Origin: an uncultured Acidimicrobiaceae bacterium
GTDB taxonomy: Bacteria; Actinomycetota; Acidimicrobiia; Acidimicrobiales; Aldehydirespiratoraceae
DNA length: 33,250 nucleotides
Reading direction: 5' to 3'
Assembly: GCA_913041415.1 (NCBI GenBank)
Contig: CAJWHS010000023.1
Coordinates: 1 to 33,250 of the forward strand
The notes below the pieces were generated by a model. It was not told the DNA's origin, did no database searches, and saw only the letters and a program-made list of their open reading frames with translations. Both the position numbers and the translations under genes were made by a program. The stretch's first letter is position 1. The number at the start of each line of letters is the position of its first letter. Below, piece after piece: positions 19,808-26,585 of this stretch.

Positions 19808-20908
19808 TCACGAGGTGAAGGTGAGGAGCGGTACGTGCATCTCCTCCGAGCTGAGTGAACCATGGCGGGCAACCAACCACGACGGCGTCCGGTCAGCCGG
19901 ATCCGCAAAGCTCCAGTGATCACGTGCCACAACGGCAACATCACCGAGGCGACGACGAGCCTGGTCATTCACGGTGGGCCCGAACCAACCCTCGTCGAGG
20001 ATCTGCTCGCAGGTCAGCACCCAGGCCTGTCGACCGTGGGCGTCAGCGGTCGCAGCGAAGACGTCCCGCTGACGACCCGGCTCGGCGTGCAGCCAGCGGA
20101 ACCGCCCCTCACCCGACACCTGGAAGCACAACGATGTCGCCGACGGGGTCAAGTCGAGCTCACCGTCGGGACACGACACCAGACCGTGATCGGCAGTGAC
20201 CACCAGGGCGGTGCCACGCGGCAGCATCGGCAACAGATCGGCAACCATCCGGTCGACGGCAGCCAGCTCAGCGTCGTAGTGCTCGCCGAAGCCAAACTCG
20301 TGAGCGATCTTGTCGATCCCGTCGTAGTAGGCGTACACGAACGGTTCGCCTGCAGCGACAGCTCGCCGGATCTCGACCGGCAACGTCGGCAGGGTTCGCC
20401 ATCCGTGCTGACGACCGCCGGCCTGATGGGCCCGGGTGAAACCGGTGGCCACAAACGGGGCGTTCTGCACCACGACTGGGCGCTGTCCGCAAAACGCCGG
20501 GTTCGGTTGAAACTCCTCGGGCACGATGCGCTCTCGTGCATCACCCTGCTTGGTCCTCCACGACAAAACATTCATCACGTCGTTGTCGACAGCAACGCGA
20601 TAGCCAACCACCCCGTGTTCACCGGGAGGAAGCCCGGTGGTGATCGAGGTGAGCGCTGCGCTGGTGGTCGACGGCGCGACCGTGGTGATCGAGCGTCCGG
20701 TCAACCCGTTGAGGGTCGGGGCGAGATGGGCTCGGGCCTGGAGCTGATGCCAGCCGAGGCCGTCGATGACAAGGAGCACGACTGCCGACGCATCGAGCAC
20801 CTCATCGCCGAAGAGCGGGGACGAACCCAGCTCCGGTTCCAGCAGGCCCGGCACGATCTGGGTGACACAGCCGTCGTTCCAGTCGGGAAGCACGGGAGAG
20901 GCGCTCAT
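19808..20908 (-). CDS. Alkaline phosphatase superfamily protein (nucleotide pyrophosphatase/phosphodiesterase-like)
   Basis: 366-residue metal-dependent hydrolase of the alkaline phosphatase superfamily, nearest to type I phosphodiesterases/nucleotide pyrophosphatases. VVLLVIDGLGW carries the first metal Asp (49). APSTTSAALTSITTGLPPGEHGVVGY holds the nucleophile Thr81 or Thr82. YYDGIDKIAHEFG and VVTADHG give further metal ligands. There is no convincing signal peptide, so it is probably cytoplasmic. The track starts at 20944; I use ATG 20908 because TAGCCT lies 8 bases upstream as for a leaderless gene. It is divergent from the Rrf2 regulator with only 62 bases between start codons, and upstream of bpa. 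Substrate unknown. Confidence 0.85.
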   Translation of the reverse strand: MSASPVLPDWNDGCVTQIVPGLLEPELGSSPLFGDEVLDASAVVLLVIDGLGWHQLQARAHLAPTLNGLTGRSITTVAPSTTSAALTSITTGLPPGEHGVVGYRVAVDNDVMNVLSWRTKQGDARERIVPEEFQPNPAFCGQRPVVVQNAPFVATGFTRAHQAGGRQHGWRTLPTLPVEIRRAVAAGEPFVYAYYDGIDKIAHEFGFGEHYDAELAAVDRMVADLLPMLPRGTALVVTADHGLVSCPDGELDLTPSATSLCFQVSGEGRFRWLHAEPGRQRDVFAATADAHGRQAWVLTCEQILDEGWFGPTVNDQARRRLGDVAVVARDHWSFADPADRTPSWLVARHGSLSSEEMHVPLLTFTS

Positions 20909-20916
20909 CGGAGATG

Positions 20917-20922
20917 AGGCTA
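20917..20922 (-). promoter_or_regulatory. -10-like hexamer TAGCCT for the phosphatase gene
   Basis: TAGCCT on the minus strand ends 8 bases before ATG 20908. No Shine-Dalgarno is visible. It shares the 62-base divergent region with the rrf2 promoter, so one bound regulator could affect both. Confidence 0.45.
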
Positions 20923-20957
20923 GCGACCGACAGCACCGTGGCACGGGCGTTCCGGCG

Positions 20958-20963
20958 TAGAAT
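20958..20963 (+). promoter_or_regulatory. -10-like hexamer TAGAAT for rrf2
   Basis: TAGAAT ends exactly 7 bases before ATG 20971. It is the closest match to TATAAT among the leaderless-type boxes of this window. Confidence 0.55.
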
Positions 20964-20970
20964 CAGCTGT

Positions 20971-21414
20971 ATGCGCGTCTCGACCCGTGGAGATTATGCG
21001 GCCCGGGCACTGCTCTCGCTTGCGCTCCACAGCGAAACGTCGCCCACGTCGGTCCGCGAAATCGCCGAACGCACGGTGCTCCCGCAGCCCTACCTCGAGC
21101 AGATCCTCTTGGCCTTGAAGGGCGCCGGACTCGTGCGTTCCAAGCGCGGCGTCGGCGGCGGGTACGTCCTCGCCCGGGATCCCGACGACATCAAGCTTTC
21201 CGAGATCATCCGAGCCGTCGACGGTCCGATCACTGCCGGCGACTTCGGCGAGCCCCACACCGACGGCGCCTGCGACCACGAAGGCCAGTGCGTCCTTCTT
21301 GCGATCTGGGGTGCTGCGGGTTCGCATATGCGAACCTTCCTCGACAGCTTTTCGCTCGCCGACATCGCAGGCATGTCGCAGGGCCAGCGGCCCTGGCCTG
21401 CCACCGGCGACTGA
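20971..21414 (+). CDS. Rrf2 family transcriptional regulator
   Basis: 147-residue winged-helix DNA-binding regulator of the Rrf2 family (IscR, NsrR, RsrR, CymR). MRVSTRGDYAARALLSLA opens the protein. LPQPYLEQILLALKGAGLVRSKRGVGGGYVLAR is the recognition helix and wing. The C-terminal part has only two Cys, C101 and C107 in CDHEGQC. IscR and NsrR have three, so the first Fe-S ligand is missing and a different ligand set or no cluster is likely. The track starts 19 codons upstream; ATG 20971 is preferred because of family alignment and the TAGAAT 7 bases ahead. It is divergent from the phosphatase gene. Its stop abuts the stop of rluD on the other strand with no gap. Confidence 0.93.
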   Translation: MRVSTRGDYAARALLSLALHSETSPTSVREIAERTVLPQPYLEQILLALKGAGLVRSKRGVGGGYVLARDPDDIKLSEIIRAVDGPITAGDFGEPHTDGACDHEGQCVLLAIWGAAGSHMRTFLDSFSLADIAGMSQGQRPWPATGD

Positions 21415-22338
21415 TCAGGAGAGTTGACCGAGCACTGACGAGAGATCGTCGGGTAGCGCGGCCTCGAACGACATCGCCTCATGGCTCACCGGGTGCCGGA
21501 ATGACAGTTGTGCCGCATGCAAGAACGGCCGACCCGGCTCCAGCCCCGGTCGGCCGCCGTCGTAGTCGCGATCTCCGACGACAGGATGGTTAATCGCCCG
21601 CAGATGCACTCGGATCTGATGGGTACGGCCAGTCTCAAGTCGACACTGAACCAACGAGCAGGTGACAGGCGTCTCGAACCGCCGCTCGACGCGATAGTGA
21701 GTAATCGCGCGGCGTCCGTTCTCGGTGACGGTCATGCGGGTGAGATGACGAGCCGACCGCCCGATCGGGGCATCGACCGTGCCGGCGTCAGAATCGAGAT
21801 GGCCCCAGACGAGGGCAAGGTAAACACGCTCAGGCTCGTGGGCGCTCATCTGACCGACCAACTCGACGTAGGCCTCCTCGCTGCGAGCAACGACCAGCAG
21901 GCCTGATGTGCCCCGGTCGAGCCGGTGCACGATGCCGGGACGGTGGACCTCACCGACCCGCAGGAGTTCCGGATAGCGCGCAACTAGCCCGTTTACGAGC
22001 GTGTCATCGGCCTGCCCGGCTCCAGGATGCACAACGAGGCCGGCCGGTTTGTCGACCACGATCACGTCGTCATCTTCGTGGACAACGGTGAACTCGACGT
22101 CGACTTGGGGCGCCGGGGTGGGATCATCAGGAGGCGGGAGTTCGATCGTGACGACCGTTCCGGCGTCGACCTTGCGGCTCGGCGTCGTGATCGGGCGGCC
22201 GTCGACAACGACCTTGCTCCCGACGATCAGTTCCTTCGCAAGCGAGCGGCTGATCCCAGCAATCGCCGACACGACGCGGTCGATCCGCTCGCCGTGGAAG
22301 GCCTCTGGAAGCGTCTCGATCAGGTGCTGGTCGTTCAT
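21415..22338 (-). CDS. Ribosomal large subunit pseudouridine synthase, RluD/RluA family
   Basis: 307-residue pseudouridine synthase that modifies uridines in 23S rRNA. An N-terminal S4 RNA-binding domain (ERIDRVVSAIAGISRSLAKELI, VDGRPI) is followed by the catalytic domain. DDVIVVDKPAGLVVHPG, HRLDRGTSGLLVVAR with catalytic Asp141, and RLETGRTHQIRVHL are family motifs. The ATG at 22338 was chosen because the S4 domain starts directly after it; the track's longer form is an Arg/Ser-rich shadow of the DksA-like gene. The gene lies 25 bases after that gene and probably shares its transcript. RluD specificity (positions 1911, 1915 and 1917) is likely but not proven by sequence. Confidence 0.93.
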   Translation of the reverse strand: MNDQHLIETLPEAFHGERIDRVVSAIAGISRSLAKELIVGSKVVVDGRPITTPSRKVDAGTVVTIELPPPDDPTPAPQVDVEFTVVHEDDDVIVVDKPAGLVVHPGAGQADDTLVNGLVARYPELLRVGEVHRPGIVHRLDRGTSGLLVVARSEEAYVELVGQMSAHEPERVYLALVWGHLDSDAGTVDAPIGRSARHLTRMTVTENGRRAITHYRVERRFETPVTCSLVQCRLETGRTHQIRVHLRAINHPVVGDRDYDGGRPGLEPGRPFLHAAQLSFRHPVSHEAMSFEAALPDDLSSVLGQLS

Positions 22339-22363
22339 GGCGGCCTCGCCGGCCCGTCCCGAC

Positions 22364-22882
22364 TCAGCGGCGGTTGCCGAGGCCGCCAACCTTGTACTCG
22401 ACACGCTCTGCGGCCCACGGGATCGCACGAAGGCGCTCTTGAGGGATCGCCTTCCCCGATGCGACACAGACGCCGTACGTACCGGCCTTGATGCGGTCGA
22501 GTGCGGCGTCGATCTGCTCGACGGCTTGGCGCGCCTGGTTGGACAGCGCAAGGTCGCGCTCGCGCTCGACGGCGAGCGTGTCACCCTCGCCTGACTCTTC
22601 GTCGAACTGCACGTCGCCGGGCTCGCGGCCCTCGATCAGGGCCTCGGCCTCGGCCCGGTAGGTCTCCTCGGAGTGCAAGTACTTGGCCCGCTCCTCCTCG
22701 AGACGGACCTTCATATCGCCGATGAACTTCTTGCCAAACGGCGACTTGGCCTTCTTGACGGCTTTTTTGGCCGTCACCTTCTTCGCAGGCGCCTTCTTCG
22801 CTGCGGACTTCTTCGCAGGCGCCTTCTTCGCTGCGGACTTTTTGGTGGCGGACTTCTTGGCCGCCTTCTTCGCCGTCGCCAT
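22364..22882 (-). CDS. DksA/TraR-like protein with Lys/Ala-rich N-terminal tail
   Basis: 172 residues in two parts. Residues 1 to about 50 are a histone H1-like Lys/Ala tail (AKKSATKKSAAKKAPAKK repeated). The rest is a coiled-coil DksA/TraR-type protein: FIGDMKVRLEEERAKYLHSEETYRAEAEAL, then LALSNQARQAVEQIDAALDRIKAGTYGVCVASGKAIPQERL. DksA binds RNA polymerase through its secondary channel. Here the four-Cys zinc finger is degenerate: one Cys remains (YGVCVASGK) and the second pair is replaced by AAER. The tail could bind DNA or RNA, as in mycobacterial HupB; that is inference. ATG 22882 has GAGGA about 9 bases upstream. It lies between divIVA and rluD. Confidence 0.85.
   Translation of the reverse strand: MATAKKAAKKSATKKSAAKKAPAKKSAAKKAPAKKVTAKKAVKKAKSPFGKKFIGDMKVRLEEERAKYLHSEETYRAEAEALIEGREPGDVQFDEESGEGDTLAVERERDLALSNQARQAVEQIDAALDRIKAGTYGVCVASGKAIPQERLRAIPWAAERVEYKVGGLGNRR
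22781..22840. repeat. Perfect 30-base tandem duplication in the Lys-rich tail
   Basis: CTTCGCAGGCGCCTTCTTCG plus CTGCGGACTT occurs twice back to back, 22781-22810 and 22811-22840, without a mismatch. It encodes ten residues of the Lys/Ala tail per copy. Identical third codon positions indicate a recent duplication or ongoing slippage. Confidence 0.95.
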
Positions 22883-22913
22883 TGCGCTCGTCCTCGTTTC
22901 GTCGCCGGTCCAC

Positions 22914-22933
22914 GCCTTGAACCGGCTCAAGGC
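22914..22933 (-). other. Stem-loop in the leader of the DksA-like gene
   Basis: GCCTTGA and its reverse complement TCAAGGC surround a 6-base loop; one further C-G pair extends the stem to 8. It sits a few bases downstream of the predicted -10, so it would form at the very 5' end of the mRNA. There is no U tract, so it is not an ordinary terminator. Confidence 0.4.
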
Positions 22934-22938
22934 GGCGA

Positions 22939-22944
22939 ATTGTA
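22939..22944 (-). promoter_or_regulatory. Possible -10 element TACAAT upstream of the DksA-like gene
   Basis: TACAAT on the minus strand lies about 57 bases before the ATG, in the 103-base gap after divIVA. I see no convincing -35 box at 16-18 bases. A leader of about 50 bases with a hairpin and a Shine-Dalgarno would result. Confidence 0.35.
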
Positions 22945-22985
22945 GGGCCGGAGCGGGCAATTACCGCGAATACCCCGAGGAACGG

Positions 22986-24251
22986 TCAGCGGCGGCGGTT
23001 GAACCAGGCCCGCCCACCGTCGTCCTCCCGGTCGTCGAAGAACGTCGCCAGAGCATCCTCGCCGAACTCGTCGGAACCCTCGCCGCTGGCAACGTCACGC
23101 AATTGCTCGAGAAAGGCATCACTGCTCGAATCCGGCTCAGGCTCGTCGAACAACGGGCGTTTGTCGCTCGACGACACCTCCTCAAGATCCGCAGACGTCA
23201 CCAGTAGTTCCTCAAGATCCGCAGACGTCACCAGTAGTGGCGGGGTATCGGCGGTGCAGGACTCAGTATCGTCCGACTCAGCCACGACCGGCTCGGCCGT
23301 GAGGTCGGACGCAGGCGCCTCATCAGCGACACGCAGCAAGGTGGGCTCAGCGTCAGGCATTGGGCTCGGAGCGAAGGTGAACACGTCCGCTTCGGCCACT
23401 TCGTCGGTCCGCTGCGGAGCGTCCTCAAGCAGCGGGTCATAGGTCGCCACCTGTTCCTCGTCGACCGACTCCGTCTCGGCAGCGCCATCCGAAGCAACTT
23501 CATCCGCAATGGCGACGACGCTGATGGCCTGGGTGATCTCCGACTCGGGAGCGGGCTCCGGCGCAGGGGCGCTCGAGTCAACCGCTTCGATAACGATGGG
23601 CTCAGCGATTTCGGCGACCGTGTCCTTGGGCGTCTCGAAATCGGCGGGGGCGACGACACCGCTCGTAGCGGACATTGCTGGGAAGCGGAACTGTTCAGGA
23701 TCGTCAAGCAAGTGCTGAAGCGCGGCGACGGATGCCCCAAGCACGTCGCGGGATTGCTCGAGATGCCGTTCGAGAATTGCGATGTCGTCGGTGAGGAACG
23801 CCCGATACCGCTGGAGTTCGGCGACTTCGGCGAGGACGAGTTCGCGTTCAGTGCGCACGCTCTCCTCAACGGCGGCCTCGGCTTCGGCAAGCATGCGACG
23901 ACGATCGGTTTCGGCTTCGGCGACGACAAGCGAGGCGTGGTCGTCGGCCTGGCGGCGGATCTCGGCTGCCTCGGCGTCGGCTTCTTCAATTGCAGCGTCA
24001 ACGGTGCGCTGCGCCAACAGCAGCATCTTGGTCAGGCCCCCCTCACTCGCTTCGACCGGATCGGCGCCGCTCGACCCGGCGACATTGGCCTCGGCAGACT
24101 CAACCCGACTCTGCAGTTCGGCAATCCGGCCCTGCGCAAGCGCAGCCGCCTTTGCTACTCGATCGATGTAGGCGTCGACCTCAGCAACGTCGTAGCCGCG
24201 GAAGCGCTCGTTGAACGCAATGTCTTGGAAGAGCGGAGAAAGATCATCCAT
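22986..24251 (-). CDS. DivIVA-domain protein (Wag31-like)
   Basis: 421-residue DivIVA-type protein. The N-terminal membrane-curvature domain is FQDIAFNERFRGYDVAEVDAYIDRVAKA (about 8-36). A long coiled coil follows, from AALAQGRIAELQSRVE to LQHLLDD (about 36-185), rich in Ala, Glu and Arg. The last ~230 residues are acidic, Pro/Ser/Ala-rich and probably disordered, ending in a basic AWFNRRR. DivIVA/Wag31 directs polar growth or septum positioning in Actinobacteria, which fits the place after yggT, sepF and ftsZ. The track starts at 24260. I choose ATG 24251 because TAGGAT lies exactly 7 bases ahead of it. A 30-base tandem duplication in the tail encodes LLVTSADLEE twice. Confidence 0.9.
   Translation of the reverse strand: MDDLSPLFQDIAFNERFRGYDVAEVDAYIDRVAKAAALAQGRIAELQSRVESAEANVAGSSGADPVEASEGGLTKMLLLAQRTVDAAIEEADAEAAEIRRQADDHASLVVAEAETDRRRMLAEAEAAVEESVRTERELVLAEVAELQRYRAFLTDDIAILERHLEQSRDVLGASVAALQHLLDDPEQFRFPAMSATSGVVAPADFETPKDTVAEIAEPIVIEAVDSSAPAPEPAPESEITQAISVVAIADEVASDGAAETESVDEEQVATYDPLLEDAPQRTDEVAEADVFTFAPSPMPDAEPTLLRVADEAPASDLTAEPVVAESDDTESCTADTPPLLVTSADLEELLVTSADLEEVSSSDKRPLFDEPEPDSSSDAFLEQLRDVASGEGSDEFGEDALATFFDDREDDGGRAWFNRRR
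23181..23240. repeat. 30-base tandem duplication inside divIVA
   Basis: The unit starting CCTCAAGATCCGCAGACGTC and ending ACCAGTAG occurs at 23181-23210 and 23211-23240; 29 of 30 bases agree, only the last differing. It encodes LVTSADLEE-type decapeptides in the disordered acidic tail. Confidence 0.95.
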
Positions 24252-24258
24252 GCGGCGC

Positions 24259-24264
24259 ATCCTA
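24259..24264 (-). promoter_or_regulatory. -10-like hexamer TAGGAT for divIVA
   Basis: TAGGAT on the minus strand ends 7 bases before ATG 24251 and decides between the two nearby ATG codons. It suggests divIVA has its own leaderless promoter inside the 66-base gap after yggT. Confidence 0.45.
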
Positions 24265-24317
24265 GATTCCGTAACTCATCCGATGAGGGACCGCAGCGCG
24301 GTGTTCTGAGCCGAGAA

Positions 24318-24569
24318 TCAGCAGATGATGCCTCGCAGGACCTGCACGCCGATGATGACGATGATCGGTGACAAATCGAGGGCGACGGAGCCCAGCCGCA
24401 CGGCGGGGATCGCCCTGCGCAGTGGAGCCAGCACGGGGTCGGTGACCATGAACAAGAATCCCGCAACGGTCGCCATCGACCCATTCGGGTCGAGTGGGAA
24501 CCAGCTCAGGATAATCCGAGCGAAGATCGCGAGCAGGTACAGATCGAGAAGAAGACAGATGATGAGCAC
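24318..24569 (-). CDS. YggT family membrane protein
   Basis: 83-residue integral membrane protein of the YggT family. There are two hydrophobic segments, LIICLLLDLYLLAIFARIILSWF at the N-terminus and LDLSPIIVIIGVQVLRGII at the C-terminus. Between them are SWFPLDPNGSMATVAGFLFMVTDPVLAPLRRAIP, with the typical TDP-x-LAPLRR signature. The start is GTG at 24569, 6 bases after the sepF stop. In many Gram-positive genomes yggT sits between sepF and divIVA as here. The role is unknown; links to division or to osmotic response have been proposed. Confidence 0.92.
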   Translation of the reverse strand: MLIICLLLDLYLLAIFARIILSWFPLDPNGSMATVAGFLFMVTDPVLAPLRRAIPAVRLGSVALDLSPIIVIIGVQVLRGIIC

Positions 24570-24575
24570 GATGGG

Positions 24576-25187
24576 TCACTCGAAGGCGCGGTGGGTGTCG
24601 GCGTCTGACACTTCGACATCGGCGGGCACCAGCAGGTACACCTGATCCGCAACCCGCTCCATGCCCCCACCGCGGGCATAACAGAGCCCACTTGCAAAGT
24701 CGACGATTCGGCGACGCAAGTCGCGATCGGCGTGCTGCAGATTGATGATCACTGCTTGGCCGGCCTTGAACCGGTCACCGATCAGTTGGGCGTCGTTGAA
24801 GGTCTCGGGGCTGACAGTGTGGGGGCTCGCCGCACGACTGTCGACAATGCGGACCGCCGGCGGTACCGGAGCGTTGGGGGCTGACGCCCCGACACTGAGG
24901 GCGGGACTCGGGGGAGCCGATTCGGGGCGGGACTCGCCCGGAACGACACGCACCGAGCCAGAGGGTTCAGAACGCAAAACGTTCGCAATCGGACGGACCG
25001 TCGCAATCTGAGGGCCAGGGGTGGGGTTGGCGACGGCCTTCACGGGGCGAGCGTCTTCCGACGCCGACGCGGCCTCAGCCCCGGAGCGGTCGGGACCGGC
25101 GTCGATGGGCGCGTACTCGTCGAACGAGTCGTATTCATCATCAGGACCCAGCCCGAGATAGATGAGCGTCTTCTTCAGCATGGACAC
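24576..25187 (-). CDS. sepF: Cell division protein SepF
   Basis: 203-residue membrane-binding partner of FtsZ. The N-terminus MSMLKKTLIYLGLGPDDEY is the amphipathic membrane helix. A Pro/Ser/Ala-rich linker follows to about residue 115. The C-terminal SepF domain carries FNDAQLIGDRFKAGQAVIINLQHADRDLRRRIVDFASGLCYARGGGMERVADQVYLLVPADVEV. In Actinobacteria, which lack FtsA, SepF is thought to tether FtsZ to the membrane. The start may be GTG 25187, 6 bases after AAGGAGG, or ATG 25181 two codons later; I prefer the GTG for spacing. It lies 72 bases after yggS. Confidence 0.95.
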   Translation of the reverse strand: MSMLKKTLIYLGLGPDDEYDSFDEYAPIDAGPDRSGAEAASASEDARPVKAVANPTPGPQIATVRPIANVLRSEPSGSVRVVPGESRPESAPPSPALSVGASAPNAPVPPAVRIVDSRAASPHTVSPETFNDAQLIGDRFKAGQAVIINLQHADRDLRRRIVDFASGLCYARGGGMERVADQVYLLVPADVEVSDADTHRAFE

Positions 25188-25193
25188 GATTGC

Positions 25194-25212
25194 CCTCCTT
25201 GCGGAAAGGCTA
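25194..25212 (-). promoter_or_regulatory. Shine-Dalgarno AAGGAGG and possible -10 TAGCCT for sepF
   Basis: AAGGAGG (25200-25194) is 6 bases before GTG 25187, one of the strongest ribosome binding sites in the window. TAGCCT (25212-25207) just upstream could be a -10, giving a very short leader. No -35 is clear, so the promoter part is weak. Confidence 0.45.
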
Positions 25213-25259
25213 CTCCCGTCCCCGCCGTCGTCGGTGTCATCCCCACACCTGGCGGACGG

Positions 25260-25907
25260 TCACCCGAGTCGTTCGCCAAAGAGGTCGCGGCCGATTCGAA
25301 CCATCGTGGCGCCCTCGTCAACGGCGATCTCGAGATCGGCACTCATCCCCATCGAGCACTCGTCGAGACCGAGTCGATCAACGAGGCCTCGAAGCAAGGA
25401 AAAGCCCGGGCGAGCCGCCTCCGGCTCGGCGAGCAGTGCGACCCCCATCAGACCGATGACCTCGAGCCCGACGCCGGTGGCGTGCATGACAAGATCCTCG
25501 GTGGTGTCGGGGCCGCAGCCGCCCTTGTTCTCCTCACCGGAGATGTCGACCTGAATCATCACCTTGGCACCTGGCGCTCGCTTGGCGATCTCGGTGGCGA
25601 GCTCGGGCCGATCAACGGTTTGCCACACGTCGACATGCGAGGCAAGCTGCCTAACCTTGTTGCGCTGCAGCCGGCCGATGAAGTGCACCGTTGGCGTGGT
25701 GGTGATCTCGGTGAGCTTGGCAGCCGCCTCCTGGGCATAGTTCTCGCCGATATCGTCGAGCCCGGCTGCTACAGCGGCGTCGATGGCCGAAGGACCAAAG
25801 GTCTTGGTGACCGCCACGATGCGGACGTCGGCCCCGCCCGCCGTGTCGAGACGGGTCCGGACGGTTGCAGCCCGTTCGGCGACCACCGCCGGGTCGACCA
25901 AGGTCAT
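25260..25907 (-). CDS. PLP homeostasis protein YggS (COG0325)
   Basis: 215-residue PLP-binding single-domain barrel protein without known catalytic activity, involved in keeping vitamin B6 and amino-acid pools in balance. The PLP lysine is Lys35 in IVAVTKTFGPSAI. GLDDIGENYAQEAAAK, VHFIGRLQRNKVR, MIQVDISGEENKGG, GLMGVA, LSMGMSADLEIAV-like and VRIGRDLFGER are family blocks. ATG 25907 overlaps the pgeF stop as ATGA, which sets the start; the track's longer frame is an Arg-rich shadow. A place between ftsZ and sepF is standard in Gram-positive division clusters. Confidence 0.96.
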   Translation of the reverse strand: MTLVDPAVVAERAATVRTRLDTAGGADVRIVAVTKTFGPSAIDAAVAAGLDDIGENYAQEAAAKLTEITTTPTVHFIGRLQRNKVRQLASHVDVWQTVDRPELATEIAKRAPGAKVMIQVDISGEENKGGCGPDTTEDLVMHATGVGLEVIGLMGVALLAEPEAARPGFSLLRGLVDRLGLDECSMGMSADLEIAVDEGATMVRIGRDLFGERLG

Positions 25908-26581
25908 GCCGCCACCAGCCGAGCCGCAGTGATTTGACGACCCACATCGCCGCGCACGCGATGGGAGAAAAAGCGCTCGTCTGCGGTGTCGAAACCGAGA
26001 TCGTCGACAACGTCGACACCCGCCTGGTGCAGGGCAAGCTTGGTTGCAGCAGCCATGTCGAGGGCGAGAGTACCGGCGACCGTCTCGCCGCGACATGTGC
26101 CGCCAACGGCGGTCTCAACCTGGGCGAGTTCATCGGCTCCGAACTCGTAGTGAGCCGGCCGGATGCACGGGCCGATAACCGCCTGGAGCCGGCCTGAGCC
26201 GATCATCCGCAAAGCCTCGACACTGCGGTCGACCACGCCTGCGACGAGACCTCGCCACCCGGCGTGTATCACCCCGACCGCGCGTTCGCCGACCACGACG
26301 ACCGGGACGCAATCAGCGGTCTGCACACACAGCACCGCTCCCAGCAGCCCGGTGACGGCGGCGTCGCCGTCGGTGCCGGCATACCCGCCGGGCGAGTCGA
26401 CGAGGGCGACGTCGGAGCCGTGGACCTGTCGCAGCCACGTCCATTCACCATCGAAGACACTTCGTCGACGCTCGGCGAATTTGTCGGCAAGCGCGTCGAT
26501 GCGAAAATCACCGTCATGCCGGTCGGTCAGGCAAATTTCGACCGCTGTGCCGGCGCCTGCGGGGAGTCGCCGGAAGCGCAT
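25904..26581 (-). CDS. pgeF: Peptidoglycan editing factor PgeF (laccase domain, YfiH/YlmD type)
   Basis: 225-residue protein of the multi-copper-oxidase-like laccase domain family; in E. coli PgeF removes wrongly placed L-Ser from cell-wall precursors. Metal-site motifs are LRQVHGSDV, QTADCVPV with its Cys, GVIHAGWRGL and VIGPCIRPAHYEFG. FFSHRVRGDVGRQITAARL ends the protein. ATG 26581 lies 4 bases after the ftsZ stop, and the stop overlaps yggS as ATGA. This tight set suggests co-translation with FtsZ. Purine nucleoside activity has also been reported for the family. Confidence 0.95.
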   Translation of the reverse strand: MRFRRLPAGAGTAVEICLTDRHDGDFRIDALADKFAERRRSVFDGEWTWLRQVHGSDVALVDSPGGYAGTDGDAAVTGLLGAVLCVQTADCVPVVVVGERAVGVIHAGWRGLVAGVVDRSVEALRMIGSGRLQAVIGPCIRPAHYEFGADELAQVETAVGGTCRGETVAGTLALDMAAATKLALHQAGVDVVDDLGFDTADERFFSHRVRGDVGRQITAARLVAA

Positions 26582-26585
26582 CGAC

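Noticed and set aside
21405-21425. Bidirectional terminator between rrf2 and rluD
   Set aside because: The two stop codons abut with no spacer and I see no hairpin with a U tract.
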